Part shown: piece by piece, positions 1 through 7,068 of the stretch
Layout: each line of letters opens with the position of its first letter
Position numbering within the stretch: the stretch's first letter is position 1
Origin: Bacteroidetes bacterium UBA3022
GTDB taxonomy: Bacteria; Bacteroidota; Bacteroidia; Chitinophagales; BACL12
NCBI GenBank assembly: GCA_002346225.1
Contig: DDYY01000030.1
Coordinates: 1-11,994, forward strand
Direction: 5' to 3'
Length of the DNA stretch: 11,994 nucleotides
Notes under the pieces: generated by a model
The model's database searches: none
Told to the model about the DNA's origin: nothing
What the model saw: only the letters and a program-made list of their open reading frames with translations
Translations under genes and position numbers: made by a program

Positions 1-644
1 CTTTCTACATGATTGTGGGTTTGATCAAAGCCGATAGCGGGCAGGTGTTCCTCGATCAGACACCCATTACCAAATTGCCGATGTACAAGCGGGCGCAAAT
101 GGGTGTGGGCTATCTGCCACAGGAGGCCAGTGTATTCCGAAAAATGAGCGTAGAAGACAACATTGCCGCTGTATTGCAAATGACACCGTTGTCGCGCAAG
201 GAACAGAAAGCTAAACTCGAATCCCTCTTAGGCGAATTCGGGTTACACCCTATCCGGAAAAGCATGGGAGACGTGCTGTCGGGAGGGGAACGCAGGCGCA
301 CGGAAATTGCCCGGGCACTGGCTACCAATCCGAAGTTTATATTACTCGATGAGCCTTTCGCCGGTATCGATCCCATTGCCGTGGAGGATATCCAGAGCAT
401 AGTGGAAACCCTGAAGTTTAAAAAGATAGGTGTGCTGATTACCGATCACAACGTGCAGGAAACACTCAGTATCACCGACAGGGCTTACCTCTTGTTTGAG
501 GGTAAAATATTGAAACAAGGCAGTGCGGAAGAACTGGCAGCAGACCCACAGGTGCGCAAGGTCTACCTCGGCCAGAATTTCGAGTTGCGGCGGAAAATAG
601 TTACTGCTGTAAAAGATGCCCCTCCATCCGACCAAATGCCGTAA
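1..644 (+). CDS. lptB: LPS export ABC transporter ATP-binding protein LptB (5' truncated)
   Basis: Cytoplasmic ATPase that powers the LptB2FGC complex, which extracts lipopolysaccharide from the inner membrane and pushes it across the Lpt bridge. The window edge removes the start and the Walker A loop; the frame is open from base 3 (Thr/Phe/Tyr just before Met at base 9, as found right after Walker A). Counting from that Met, the visible motifs are the Q-loop Gln38 in GYLPQE, the signature LSGGE at 90-94, Walker B ILLDE at 111-115 followed by the D-loop-like AGIDP, and the switch His147 in TDHNV. The motif set GYLPQE...RRRTEIARAL...FAGIDP is typical of LptB rather than generic ABC ATPases. 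The C-terminal tail after residue 195 is short and probably unstructured. The GH3-family gene follows after 23 nt on the same strand, suggesting co-transcription. Confidence 0.93.
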   Translation, partial: FYMIVGLIKADSGQVFLDQTPITKLPMYKRAQMGVGYLPQEASVFRKMSVEDNIAAVLQMTPLSRKEQKAKLESLLGEFGLHPIRKSMGDVLSGGERRRTEIARALATNPKFILLDEPFAGIDPIAVEDIQSIVETLKFKKIGVLITDHNVQETLSITDRAYLLFEGKILKQGSAEELAADPQVRKVYLGQNFELRRKIVTAVKDAPPSDQMP

Positions 645-667
645 CTTAGTTCCACCCTGTAACCCTT

Positions 668-2176
668 ATGAACCTCTTACACACCGTCGCTACCTGGTAC
701 TTTAAGCGCGAGTTATCGCGGATAGAGCACGTTACCACCAATCCTGTGGAAACCCAGGAGGCCATGTTCCGCTATTTGATGTTTCAGGGCAAGGGAACAG
801 TCTTCGGCAAGCAATTTGGCCTTGGTGAAGTGGCCGGACTGGAAGATCTGCGGCGCCGCTTTCCGGTGCAGGATTATGATACGCTGAAACCCTGGATAGA
901 GCGTGTGATGAACGGAGAACAAAATGTGTTGTGGCCATCACCCATCAACTGGTTTGCAAAATCGAGCGGTACCACCAGTGATAAAAGCAAGTTCATTCCT
1001 GTCAGCAAAGAGGCCCTCGACGACTGCCACTATCAGGGCGGACGTGATTTGCTGGCGATGTACCTCCACCACCATCCCGAGTCCAAGCTATTCAGTGGGA
1101 AGGGACTGGTTATGGGCGGAAGCCATCAGGTGAACCAGTTGAACGAACACAGCAAGTACGGTGACGTAAGTGCCGTAATGATGCAGAACATGCCTTTGTT
1201 CGGACAGATGGTAAAAACACCCAAACTGTCCATTGCCCTGATGAGCGAATGGGAGGAGAAAATTGAAAAAATCGCTGAGCATACCGTTCAGCAGAATGTT
1301 ACCCATATTGCCGGAGTGCCTACCTGGACCATCGTTTTAATCAGGCGTCTGTTTGAAATGAAAGGTACCGATAACCTGCGCGATATCTGGCCGGGACTGG
1401 AACTTTACATTCATGGTGGCGTAAGTTTTATGCCCTATCGCGATCAGTTTAAGGAACTGATAAGAGGAGACGGTATGCACTATGTAGAAACCTATAATGC
1501 CTCAGAGGGATTTTTTGCATTTCAGGATCGTCCCGATGCCGACGATATGTTGCTAATGCCCGACTACGGTGTGTTCTACGAGTTTATTCCCGCAGAAGAG
1601 ATGCACCGCGAAGACCCGAAAACACTTTCCTGGGGCGAAGTGGAAACAGGAAAGAACTATGCCGTAGTTATTACTACCAACTGCGGCCTGTGGCGCTATA
1701 AACTCGGCGATACGGTAAGGTTCACCACCCTCTTCCCACACCGGATTCAAATCAGTGGTCGCGTGAAACACTTTATCAATGCTTTTGGTGAAGAGGTGAT
1801 AGCTGATAACAGCGACAAGGCCATAGATGCTGCGTGTAAACTGACAGGTGCTGTGATGAAAGAGTACACAGCAGGTCCGGTGTATATGCAGGGTACCGGC
1901 AAAGGCGGACACGAGTGGATTATAGAATTCGAAAAACCACCTGCAGATAAAGAGGTGTTTGTACGGGAACTCGATGCTGCCTTACAAAAAGTGAACAGCG
2001 ATTATGAGGCCAAGCGCCATAAGGACATGGCCCTGCTTTTACCTGTGGTGCATATCGCTCCGACGGGTACCTTCTACAGATGGATGCAGCAAAGAGGCAA
2101 ACTCGGAGGCCAGCATAAAGTGCCACGTCTGAGCAATGACAGGAAATACGTGGAGGAAATATTATCTCTTATTTAA
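668..2176 (+). CDS. GH3 auxin-responsive promoter family protein (acyl-adenylating/amido synthetase-like)
   Basis: A 502-residue member of the GH3 family, a branch of the ANL adenylate-forming superfamily. Plant GH3 enzymes activate carboxylic acids as acyl-AMP and join them to amino acids; the substrate of bacterial members is not established. Seen in the sequence: nucleotide motif SSGTTSDKSKFIP at 99-111, adenylate-binding motif YNASEGFF at 276-283, the YKLGDTVRF motif at 344-352, the hinge region ISGRVKHFINAFGEEV at 362-377, and a C-terminal domain with the conserved GKLGGQHKVPRL segment at 477-488. The length is close to that of plant GH3 proteins and all core motifs look intact, so it is probably active. 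No signal peptide is apparent, so it should be cytosolic. It lies between lptB and an SDR-like gene with short gaps, probably one transcript. No Shine-Dalgarno sequence is evident, as usual in Bacteroidota. The family call is firm; the reaction is unknown. Confidence 0.88.
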   Translation: MNLLHTVATWYFKRELSRIEHVTTNPVETQEAMFRYLMFQGKGTVFGKQFGLGEVAGLEDLRRRFPVQDYDTLKPWIERVMNGEQNVLWPSPINWFAKSSGTTSDKSKFIPVSKEALDDCHYQGGRDLLAMYLHHHPESKLFSGKGLVMGGSHQVNQLNEHSKYGDVSAVMMQNMPLFGQMVKTPKLSIALMSEWEEKIEKIAEHTVQQNVTHIAGVPTWTIVLIRRLFEMKGTDNLRDIWPGLELYIHGGVSFMPYRDQFKELIRGDGMHYVETYNASEGFFAFQDRPDADDMLLMPDYGVFYEFIPAEEMHREDPKTLSWGEVETGKNYAVVITTNCGLWRYKLGDTVRFTTLFPHRIQISGRVKHFINAFGEEVIADNSDKAIDAACKLTGAVMKEYTAGPVYMQGTGKGGHEWIIEFEKPPADKEVFVRELDAALQKVNSDYEAKRHKDMALLLPVVHIAPTGTFYRWMQQRGKLGGQHKVPRLSNDRKYVEEILSLI

Positions 2177-2185
2177 TATAATTGT

Positions 2186-2854
2186 ATGAAAGTAGTAGTG
2201 ACCGGTGCAAGCGGCATGGTGGGGAAAGGTGTGTTACTGGAATGCCTTGACCATCCGGATGTGGAGGAGGTGTTGTCGGTGGGAAGAAGAAGCCTTTCTA
2301 TGACCCATCCGAAACTGAAAGAACTGCTGCATACTGACTTTACCGATTTCAGGCCTGTGCAGGCAGAGCTCACCGGCTATGATGCCTGCTTCCATTGCAT
2401 GGGTGTAAGCGCTGCCGGCATGTCGGAAGATGACTATACCCGAATGACCTGGGCATTTTCCATGGCATTGGCAGAGGTATTCCTGGCGGCGAATCCACAC
2501 AGCAAGTTCACCTATGTGTCTGGCCAGGGAACAGACAGCACCGAAAAGGGAAGGAGCATGTGGGCCAGGGTGAAGGGAAAGACCGAGAATGACCTGCTGG
2601 CCTTGGGATTCAGTCATGCTTATATGTTCAGGCCCGGAGCCATCATTCCTTTAAGAGGCATAACTCCCAGCAGTAAACTCTACCGTTTCTTCATCATGAG
2701 CTTTGGGTGGTTGTTGTATTTCATCCGATGGCTCTCGCCTCGTTCAGTTGTTACTACCACGCAGGTGGGAAAGGCTATGATCCACATAGTACGCGATGGC
2801 TATAACAAGCAAGTAATCGATCCTGCCGATATCCAACAGCTGGCCGGGGAGTAA
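2186..2854 (+). CDS. NAD(P)-binding epimerase-like protein (atypical SDR, TIP30-like)
   Basis: A 222-residue Rossmann-fold protein of the extended/atypical SDR group. The N-terminus has the dinucleotide-binding loop TGASGMVG (6-13) and, after the second strand, SVGRR (31-35), where the arginines suggest NADP(H) preference. Residues 109-113 (TYVSG) form the usual strand ahead of the active site. The segment MWARVKGKTEN (125-135) aligns with the YxxxK region of TIP30-type proteins: Lys130 is present, but Trp126 sits where the catalytic Tyr normally is. FRPGAIIP (148-155) matches the conserved strand after the active site. Residues 165-185 are strongly hydrophobic and may touch the membrane. The gene begins 9 nt after the GH3 stop, which argues for one transcript. 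No substrate can be deduced. Family confidence is good, function low. Confidence 0.82.
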   Translation: MKVVVTGASGMVGKGVLLECLDHPDVEEVLSVGRRSLSMTHPKLKELLHTDFTDFRPVQAELTGYDACFHCMGVSAAGMSEDDYTRMTWAFSMALAEVFLAANPHSKFTYVSGQGTDSTEKGRSMWARVKGKTENDLLALGFSHAYMFRPGAIIPLRGITPSSKLYRFFIMSFGWLLYFIRWLSPRSVVTTTQVGKAMIHIVRDGYNKQVIDPADIQQLAGE

Positions 2855-2861
2855 ATAAGTC

Positions 2862-2880
2862 ATTTCCAATGTATGGAAAT
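2862..2880. repeat. Perfect inverted repeat between the SDR-like gene and the secreted-protein gene
   Basis: ATTTCCA (2862-2868) and TGGAAAT (2874-2880) form a perfect 7-bp inverted repeat around a 5-nt spacer. It begins 7 nt after the upstream stop codon and ends 38 nt before the ATG at 2919. No U-tract follows, so it is a poor intrinsic terminator and could equally be a protein-binding dyad. The octamer CATCTTTG at 2894-2901 is one base from the Bacteroidota -7 box, but no convincing -33 box accompanies it. Confidence 0.4.
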
Positions 2881-2918
2881 TCTATTTGGCATGCATCTTT
2901 GTAAAAACCCCCTATTCT

Positions 2919-3890
2919 ATGTCCATTCTATACTTGTTCCTTGCCTTGCTTCCGCTCTTCACTTCCAATGACGACCCTGATCAAAGAGGCAGCATCAATG
3001 CCGTAATCGGCTACGCCAGTGCGTCCGATCTTTCGGAGGATGCGTATGCGCGTTTGAGTGAGCAGGAAAAGATCCGTCGCCACCTGCTCTATGTGCTGGA
3101 GGAACTGCGGAACGCACCTGATACTTATGCACCGGACCTTTCTGCTTCCCGGGCTTCCATGATCTCCTTACTGGAAGAGTATGTCTCCCTGGGAGCTTTC
3201 CCCGTGAATGAGAAATACCCGGGCCGTCGCCCTTGCTTCATAGATGATTATGGAAACATCTGTGCCGTGGGTTACCTGGTGCAGCAAACAGCCGGAGAGC
3301 AGGTGGCAAGGGAAATTGACCAACAGCATCGATACGATTATATAGCCGATATGGATATGGAGGAACTCGATAGCTGGATTGCTTCCAGCGGACTGAGCAG
3401 GAGAGAAGTGGCCATGATACAGCCTACCTATGACTTTGATCAGACAGGTGAGTACGTAGTCGTAGAACCTGTTAACAGCATTCGAAATGGTAATATGCCA
3501 TTTTACGGAATCGGATTGGGTTATTATAAATTCCATAGGTACTTCGGTCGGGGCAGAAACGGATCCTGGCGTTACTGGGGCGTACAGAGCCAATTCTTTG
3601 ATGAAGGATACTGGAGCATAGGAGCAGCAACAGAATCGGTTTTCTATGGACTTAAAAACACCCCTTTGTATGCCACTACCGGTTGGGAACTCAACTATCT
3701 GGTTTTTGAAGAAACAGGATTGCAGACTACACCTAACGTAGGAATTGCGCTGCGCTGGCCTCGAATGCGCAAGTGGTCGGGTATGATGCTGTTCAATTAC
3801 GGATACGATATCCCACTCATCAACCAGGACCTCTTTCCCTACAACCGCCATCGCTTCGAGCTGGGACTGAGAATGGGCGTGCAGATTTGA
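2919..3890 (+). CDS. Putative secreted/envelope protein of unknown function
   Basis: I do not recognise a named family. The preferred start is the ATG at 2919, giving 323 residues that open with a hydrophobic stretch (about 2-15, SILYLFLALLPLFT), a likely short signal peptide; a TTG at 2886 in the same frame would add 11 residues and is less likely. Residues about 40-175 look alpha-helical and contain a striking segment at 103-120 with the core PCFIDDYGNICAVGYL, carrying two cysteines (106 and 115). From about 176 to the end the sequence is rich in Gly/Tyr/Phe/Trp with alternating polar and apolar residues (YGIGLGYYKF; final HRFELGLRMGVQI), as in antiparallel beta-sheet or small outer-membrane barrels. 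It is separated from the preceding gene by 64 nt with an inverted repeat, and convergent with infB. An envelope or outer-membrane location is inferred. Confidence 0.65.
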   Translation: MSILYLFLALLPLFTSNDDPDQRGSINAVIGYASASDLSEDAYARLSEQEKIRRHLLYVLEELRNAPDTYAPDLSASRASMISLLEEYVSLGAFPVNEKYPGRRPCFIDDYGNICAVGYLVQQTAGEQVAREIDQQHRYDYIADMDMEELDSWIASSGLSRREVAMIQPTYDFDQTGEYVVVEPVNSIRNGNMPFYGIGLGYYKFHRYFGRGRNGSWRYWGVQSQFFDEGYWSIGAATESVFYGLKNTPLYATTGWELNYLVFEETGLQTTPNVGIALRWPRMRKWSGMMLFNYGYDIPLINQDLFPYNRHRFELGLRMGVQI

Positions 3891-3944
3891 TTAGCATTTG
3901 TAATACGCAGTTGGTGTCCTCTCCTACTTTCCTTCTGACAATAA

Positions 3945-4076
3945 AGATCGAATCTGAATTTGCTGCAATGGAAGCTGGAACTGATCACCGCATTCCTGCA
4001 AAGTGTAAGAGAGGGAAATGCTTTCGATCCCTTGCCTTTCGAAACCGACTTCTTCCTCAACACCCGGGAGGATTGA
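3945..4076 (+). other. Short open frame in the intergenic region; possible gene remnant
   Basis: The 257-nt gap between the secreted-protein gene and infB contains a 43-codon open stretch without ATG that ends at TGA 4074-4076. Its translation has a protein-like look: an amphipathic piece LLQWKLELITAFLQS, then DPLPFETDFF and the C-terminus LNTRED. It lies in the same frame as the upstream secreted-protein gene but is separated from it by three stop codons (3888, 3936 and 3942). It could be the decayed end of a gene, a small protein from a TTG start at 3960, or chance. Apart from this and the terminator at 4079-4109 I see nothing else in the gap. Confidence 0.2.
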
Positions 4077-4078
4077 AT

Positions 4079-4109
4079 AAAAAAACGGCTGGTATCAATA
4101 CCAACCGTT
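4079..4109 (-). terminator. Rho-independent terminator of the rimP-nusA-infB operon
   Basis: Read on the - strand, AACGGTTGGTAT and ATACCAGCCGTT pair into a stem of about 11 bp with one G-U wobble and a tiny loop, followed at once by seven T residues (4085 down to 4079). It starts 39 nt beyond the infB stop. On the + strand the stem is followed by only a broken T-run (TTCAATTTGTT), so it should work mainly for infB, with perhaps weak activity for the convergent + strand gene. Confidence 0.88.
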
Positions 4110-4147
4110 CAATTTGTTATGCTGCAGATGAATGTGCGCTTACACGA

Positions 4148-6982
4148 TCAAAGCTTCCGCTTCACTTCTACTTCTTCAAACCCTTCAATGATATCGCCCA
4201 CCTGCACATCGTTGTAGTTGTGGAGGTTCAGACCGCAATCCATACCTGCCGTAACTTCCTTGGCGTCGTCTTTATAGCGCTTCAAAGAGTCGAGTGAACC
4301 GGTATGGATTACAATACCATCGCGGATCAGGCGTATACGCGTGTTGCGGGTGATTTTACCTTCCTGAACATTACAGCCGGCAATGGTACCCACTTTAGAT
4401 ATCTTGAAGACTTCACGCACTTCAACCGTACAGGTAATCTTTTCTTCTACCTTAGGAGCAAGCATACCTTCCATGGCCGCTTTCACTTCCTCAATGGCGT
4501 TGTAAATGATACTGTACAGGCGGATTTCCACACCTTCTTTTTCTGCCAGTTGGCGAACAGAACTGGATGGCCTCACCTGGAAGCCTACAATCACTGCATC
4601 AGATGCAGAAGCCAGCATGATATCGCTTTCGGTAATCTGACCTACACCCTTAAAGATTACATTTACCTGTACCTCTTCAGTGGAGAGCTTCATTAAGCTG
4701 TCGGTGAGTGCTTCTGATGAACCATCCACGTCTGCCTTGATAATGATATTCAATTCGCGGAAAGTACCCAGCGCTTTTCTTCGTCCGATTTCTTCCAGCG
4801 TAATATGCTTTTGTGTCCGGATGCCCTGCTCACGCAAAATCTGCATCCTGCGGTTGGCAGTATTTTTGGCCTCGTCTTCGTCGGCAAATACCTTGAAGCG
4901 TTCACCGGCCTGTGGCGCGCCATTCAACCCGAGTAGCAACAATGGGGTAGAGGGGCCCGCTTCCGTTACCTTCTGGTTCCTTTCATTGAACATGGCCTTC
5001 ACTCTTCCAAAATAAGGCCCGGCAACTACCATGTCGCCAATCTTCATGGTACCTTCCTGCACCATGATATTGCTGGTATAACCCCTTCCCTTATCGAGCG
5101 CTGCTTCAATTACAGTTCCAACAGCAGGTTTATTCGGATTGGCTTTCAGGTCGAGCAGTTCTGCTTCAAGCAATACTTTCTCCAAAAGACTGGCTACGTT
5201 CAAACCGGATTTGGCCGAAATATCCTGACTTTGGTACTTGCCTCCCCAGTCTTCTACCAGGATATTGAGCTGTGCCAGTTCTTCTTTTATCTTTTCGGGA
5301 TTCGCTGTCGGGCGGTCGACCTTGTTAATGGCAAATACCATGGGTACGCCGGCTGCCTGAGCATGGCTGATGGCTTCCTTGGTTTGCGGCATCACGCGAT
5401 CGTCAGCAGCAATAACAATAATGGCAATATCGGTGAGTTTGGCACCTCTGGCACGCATGGCGGTAAACGCTTCGTGACCGGGCGTATCGAGGAAGGCAAT
5501 ATGCTTGCCGCCTTCAGTTACCACTTCATAGGCACCGATATGCTGGGTGATACCACCTTTTTCACCGGCAACCACGTTGGAAGCCCGGATATAGTCCAGC
5601 AGCGATGTCTTACCATGGTCAACGTGACCCATGATGGTTACAATAGGCGGACGTCCTTCCAGTGACTCAGGTGTATCTTCAATTTCTTCTTCTTCTTCAT
5701 CCTCACTCGCGTTGATGAATTTCACCTTGAAGCCAAATTCTTCAGCGAGCAATTCGATGATTTCCGCATCCAGGCGCTGGTTGATGGAAACCATGGTACC
5801 GATATCGAAACACTTCTGAACCAGTTCAGAAGGCGCGGTATTCATCAGGCTTGCCAATTCGGAAAGACTGGTGAACTCAGCTACGTGCAACACATCGGAT
5901 TCTGTCGGCATGGATGCTTCTTCCTCCTGCCTTTCTTCGCGTTTCTGGCGACGCATTTTCGACTTGTTCGAACGGCCTTTTCCTGCGCCGAGCTTAGCCA
6001 GCGTGGAGCGCACCTGTTCCTGAATCAGTCTTTGCTGTTCTTCGGGATCCAGCGGTGGTTTATTGCGGTCGTTGTTGCGGTTGTCACCACCTCTGTTGTC
6101 GCGGCGCTGATCTTCGCGCACACGGTCTACATTAATCCTTTCGGGTTTGCGGATGCGTTTGCGTTTCTTGCGATCGGCATTGGCATCTGTTTTCTTCTCT
6201 GTCTTCTTCTCTCTTGGGTCGGGCAATACAATTTTGCCCATGATTTTCGGACCGGTCAGTTTTACCTTTTGGGTCTCTATCATCTCCGGACCTGCATCCG
6301 GTGCTGCCTTCTTATCGTCTTCCGCCTTAACGGGCTCTTCGGCAGGTGTTTCCGCAGGTGCTTCTGTTTTGGCTTCAGCTACCGGCTCAGCGGCAGGCGG
6401 AGCAACTTCTTCCGGTTGTTCTACCGACTTCGTTTTTTTAGCACCTTTTTTCTTACCGGCATCCACATCAATCTTGCCCAGTACTTTCGGTCCTTCTACC
6501 TTGCCTTTCTTGGCGCGAATAACGTCGTCTTCTGTGGCTTCCTCTTCAGGCTGCTCGACGGCTTTTTCCGGGGTAGCCTTTTCTGTTTTTTCCGCAGCGG
6601 GTTGTTCCGTCTTTTCAGCAACGGTTTTGGCAGGGGGTGCTTCTTCCTCTTTCTTTTCTGCTACGGGTTCCACCACAGGAGGCGTTTCCTTGATTTCTTC
6701 TTTAGCAGGTGCAGCTTTTTTTACTTCAGGCGCAGGTGGCGCTTCTTCCGACTTCAATTCCTGACGGGCCATGCCTATATTCACCTGATCGGCTTTTTCC
6801 TTCAACACCTTGTCTTTGGAATATTCCTTGATCAGGAGATCGTACATTTCTTCCGAGAGCTTGTAAGTAGGCTTGGCGTCCACATCGAAGCCTTTCTGTT
6901 GCAGAAATTCCGCGATATGTTGCACACCCACGTTAAACTCGCGTGATGCAGCTGCAATTCTTATGGTCTTTTCTTCCGGCAT
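4148..6982 (-). CDS. infB: Translation initiation factor IF-2
   Basis: GTPase that brings initiator fMet-tRNA to the 30S subunit and promotes 50S joining. It is 944 residues. Residues 5-57 are an IF2_N domain. Residues about 75-350 are a low-complexity linker rich in Ala/Glu/Pro/Lys, then Arg/Asn/Asp. A second IF2_N-like segment spans about 362-422, followed by an acidic spacer (426-436). The G domain follows: G1 GHVDHGKT 452-459, G2 GGITQHIG 476-483, G3 DTPGH 499-503, G4 NKVD 553-556, G5 SAK 589-591. After it come domain II, the IF-2 domain with FKGVGQITESD (777-787), and the C-terminal fMet-tRNA-binding beta-barrel ending EEVEVKRKL. All GTPase motifs are intact. The linker holds two copies of a GPKxxGKI motif (164-171 and 244-251). 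It is the last gene of the operon, 86 nt after nusA, with a perfect AGGAGG unusually far (16 nt) from the ATG. Confidence 0.97.
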   Translation of the reverse strand: MPEEKTIRIAAASREFNVGVQHIAEFLQQKGFDVDAKPTYKLSEEMYDLLIKEYSKDKVLKEKADQVNIGMARQELKSEEAPPAPEVKKAAPAKEEIKETPPVVEPVAEKKEEEAPPAKTVAEKTEQPAAEKTEKATPEKAVEQPEEEATEDDVIRAKKGKVEGPKVLGKIDVDAGKKKGAKKTKSVEQPEEVAPPAAEPVAEAKTEAPAETPAEEPVKAEDDKKAAPDAGPEMIETQKVKLTGPKIMGKIVLPDPREKKTEKKTDANADRKKRKRIRKPERINVDRVREDQRRDNRGGDNRNNDRNKPPLDPEEQQRLIQEQVRSTLAKLGAGKGRSNKSKMRRQKREERQEEEASMPTESDVLHVAEFTSLSELASLMNTAPSELVQKCFDIGTMVSINQRLDAEIIELLAEEFGFKVKFINASEDEEEEEIEDTPESLEGRPPIVTIMGHVDHGKTSLLDYIRASNVVAGEKGGITQHIGAYEVVTEGGKHIAFLDTPGHEAFTAMRARGAKLTDIAIIVIAADDRVMPQTKEAISHAQAAGVPMVFAINKVDRPTANPEKIKEELAQLNILVEDWGGKYQSQDISAKSGLNVASLLEKVLLEAELLDLKANPNKPAVGTVIEAALDKGRGYTSNIMVQEGTMKIGDMVVAGPYFGRVKAMFNERNQKVTEAGPSTPLLLLGLNGAPQAGERFKVFADEDEAKNTANRRMQILREQGIRTQKHITLEEIGRRKALGTFRELNIIIKADVDGSSEALTDSLMKLSTEEVQVNVIFKGVGQITESDIMLASASDAVIVGFQVRPSSSVRQLAEKEGVEIRLYSIIYNAIEEVKAAMEGMLAPKVEEKITCTVEVREVFKISKVGTIAGCNVQEGKITRNTRIRLIRDGIVIHTGSLDSLKRYKDDAKEVTAGMDCGLNLHNYNDVQVGDIIEGFEEVEVKRKL

Positions 6983-6998
6983 ATATAAGTATGGTGAG

Positions 6999-7004
6999 CC
7001 TCCT
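6999..7004 (-). promoter_or_regulatory. Consensus Shine-Dalgarno upstream of infB with long spacing
   Basis: On the - strand a perfect AGGAGG lies 16 nt before the infB ATG (6980-6982). Normal spacing is 5-9 nt, and there is no alternative in-frame start codon in between. Other genes in the window show no such motif. It may be fortuitous or function through local folding. Confidence 0.35.
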
Positions 7005-7034
7005 GTAAGGTACTGCGCACCCTGTTCTTGATTA

Positions 7035-7064
7035 CAAAGTTATAATTATCCTGCCATGTGGCAG
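7035..7064 (-). promoter_or_regulatory. Hairpin and -7-like box in the nusA-infB gap
   Basis: Directly after the nusA stop, CTGCCA and TGGCAG (7051-7064) make a 6-bp perfect dyad with only a TG spacer. On the - strand it is followed by TAACTTTG (7035-7042), an exact match to the Bacteroidota -7 box TAnnTTTG. No TTG is found 17-23 nt upstream of it, so an internal infB promoter is possible but weakly supported. The hairpin lacks a U-run and could instead be an RNA-processing or pausing site. Confidence 0.35.
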
Positions 7065-7068
7065 TATG

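Noticed and set aside
3168..3851. A 227-codon - strand open frame opposite the secreted-protein gene
   Set aside because: The + strand product has a signal peptide-like start and a patterned C-terminus; the antisense product has neither and shows no family features.
5885..6946. Long + strand open frames opposite infB (353 codons, and 205 codons at 6147-6764)
   Set aside because: They are the reverse of the Ala/Glu/Pro/Lys linker, giving artificial Phe/Leu/Ser-rich translations; IF-2 on the - strand explains the region fully.
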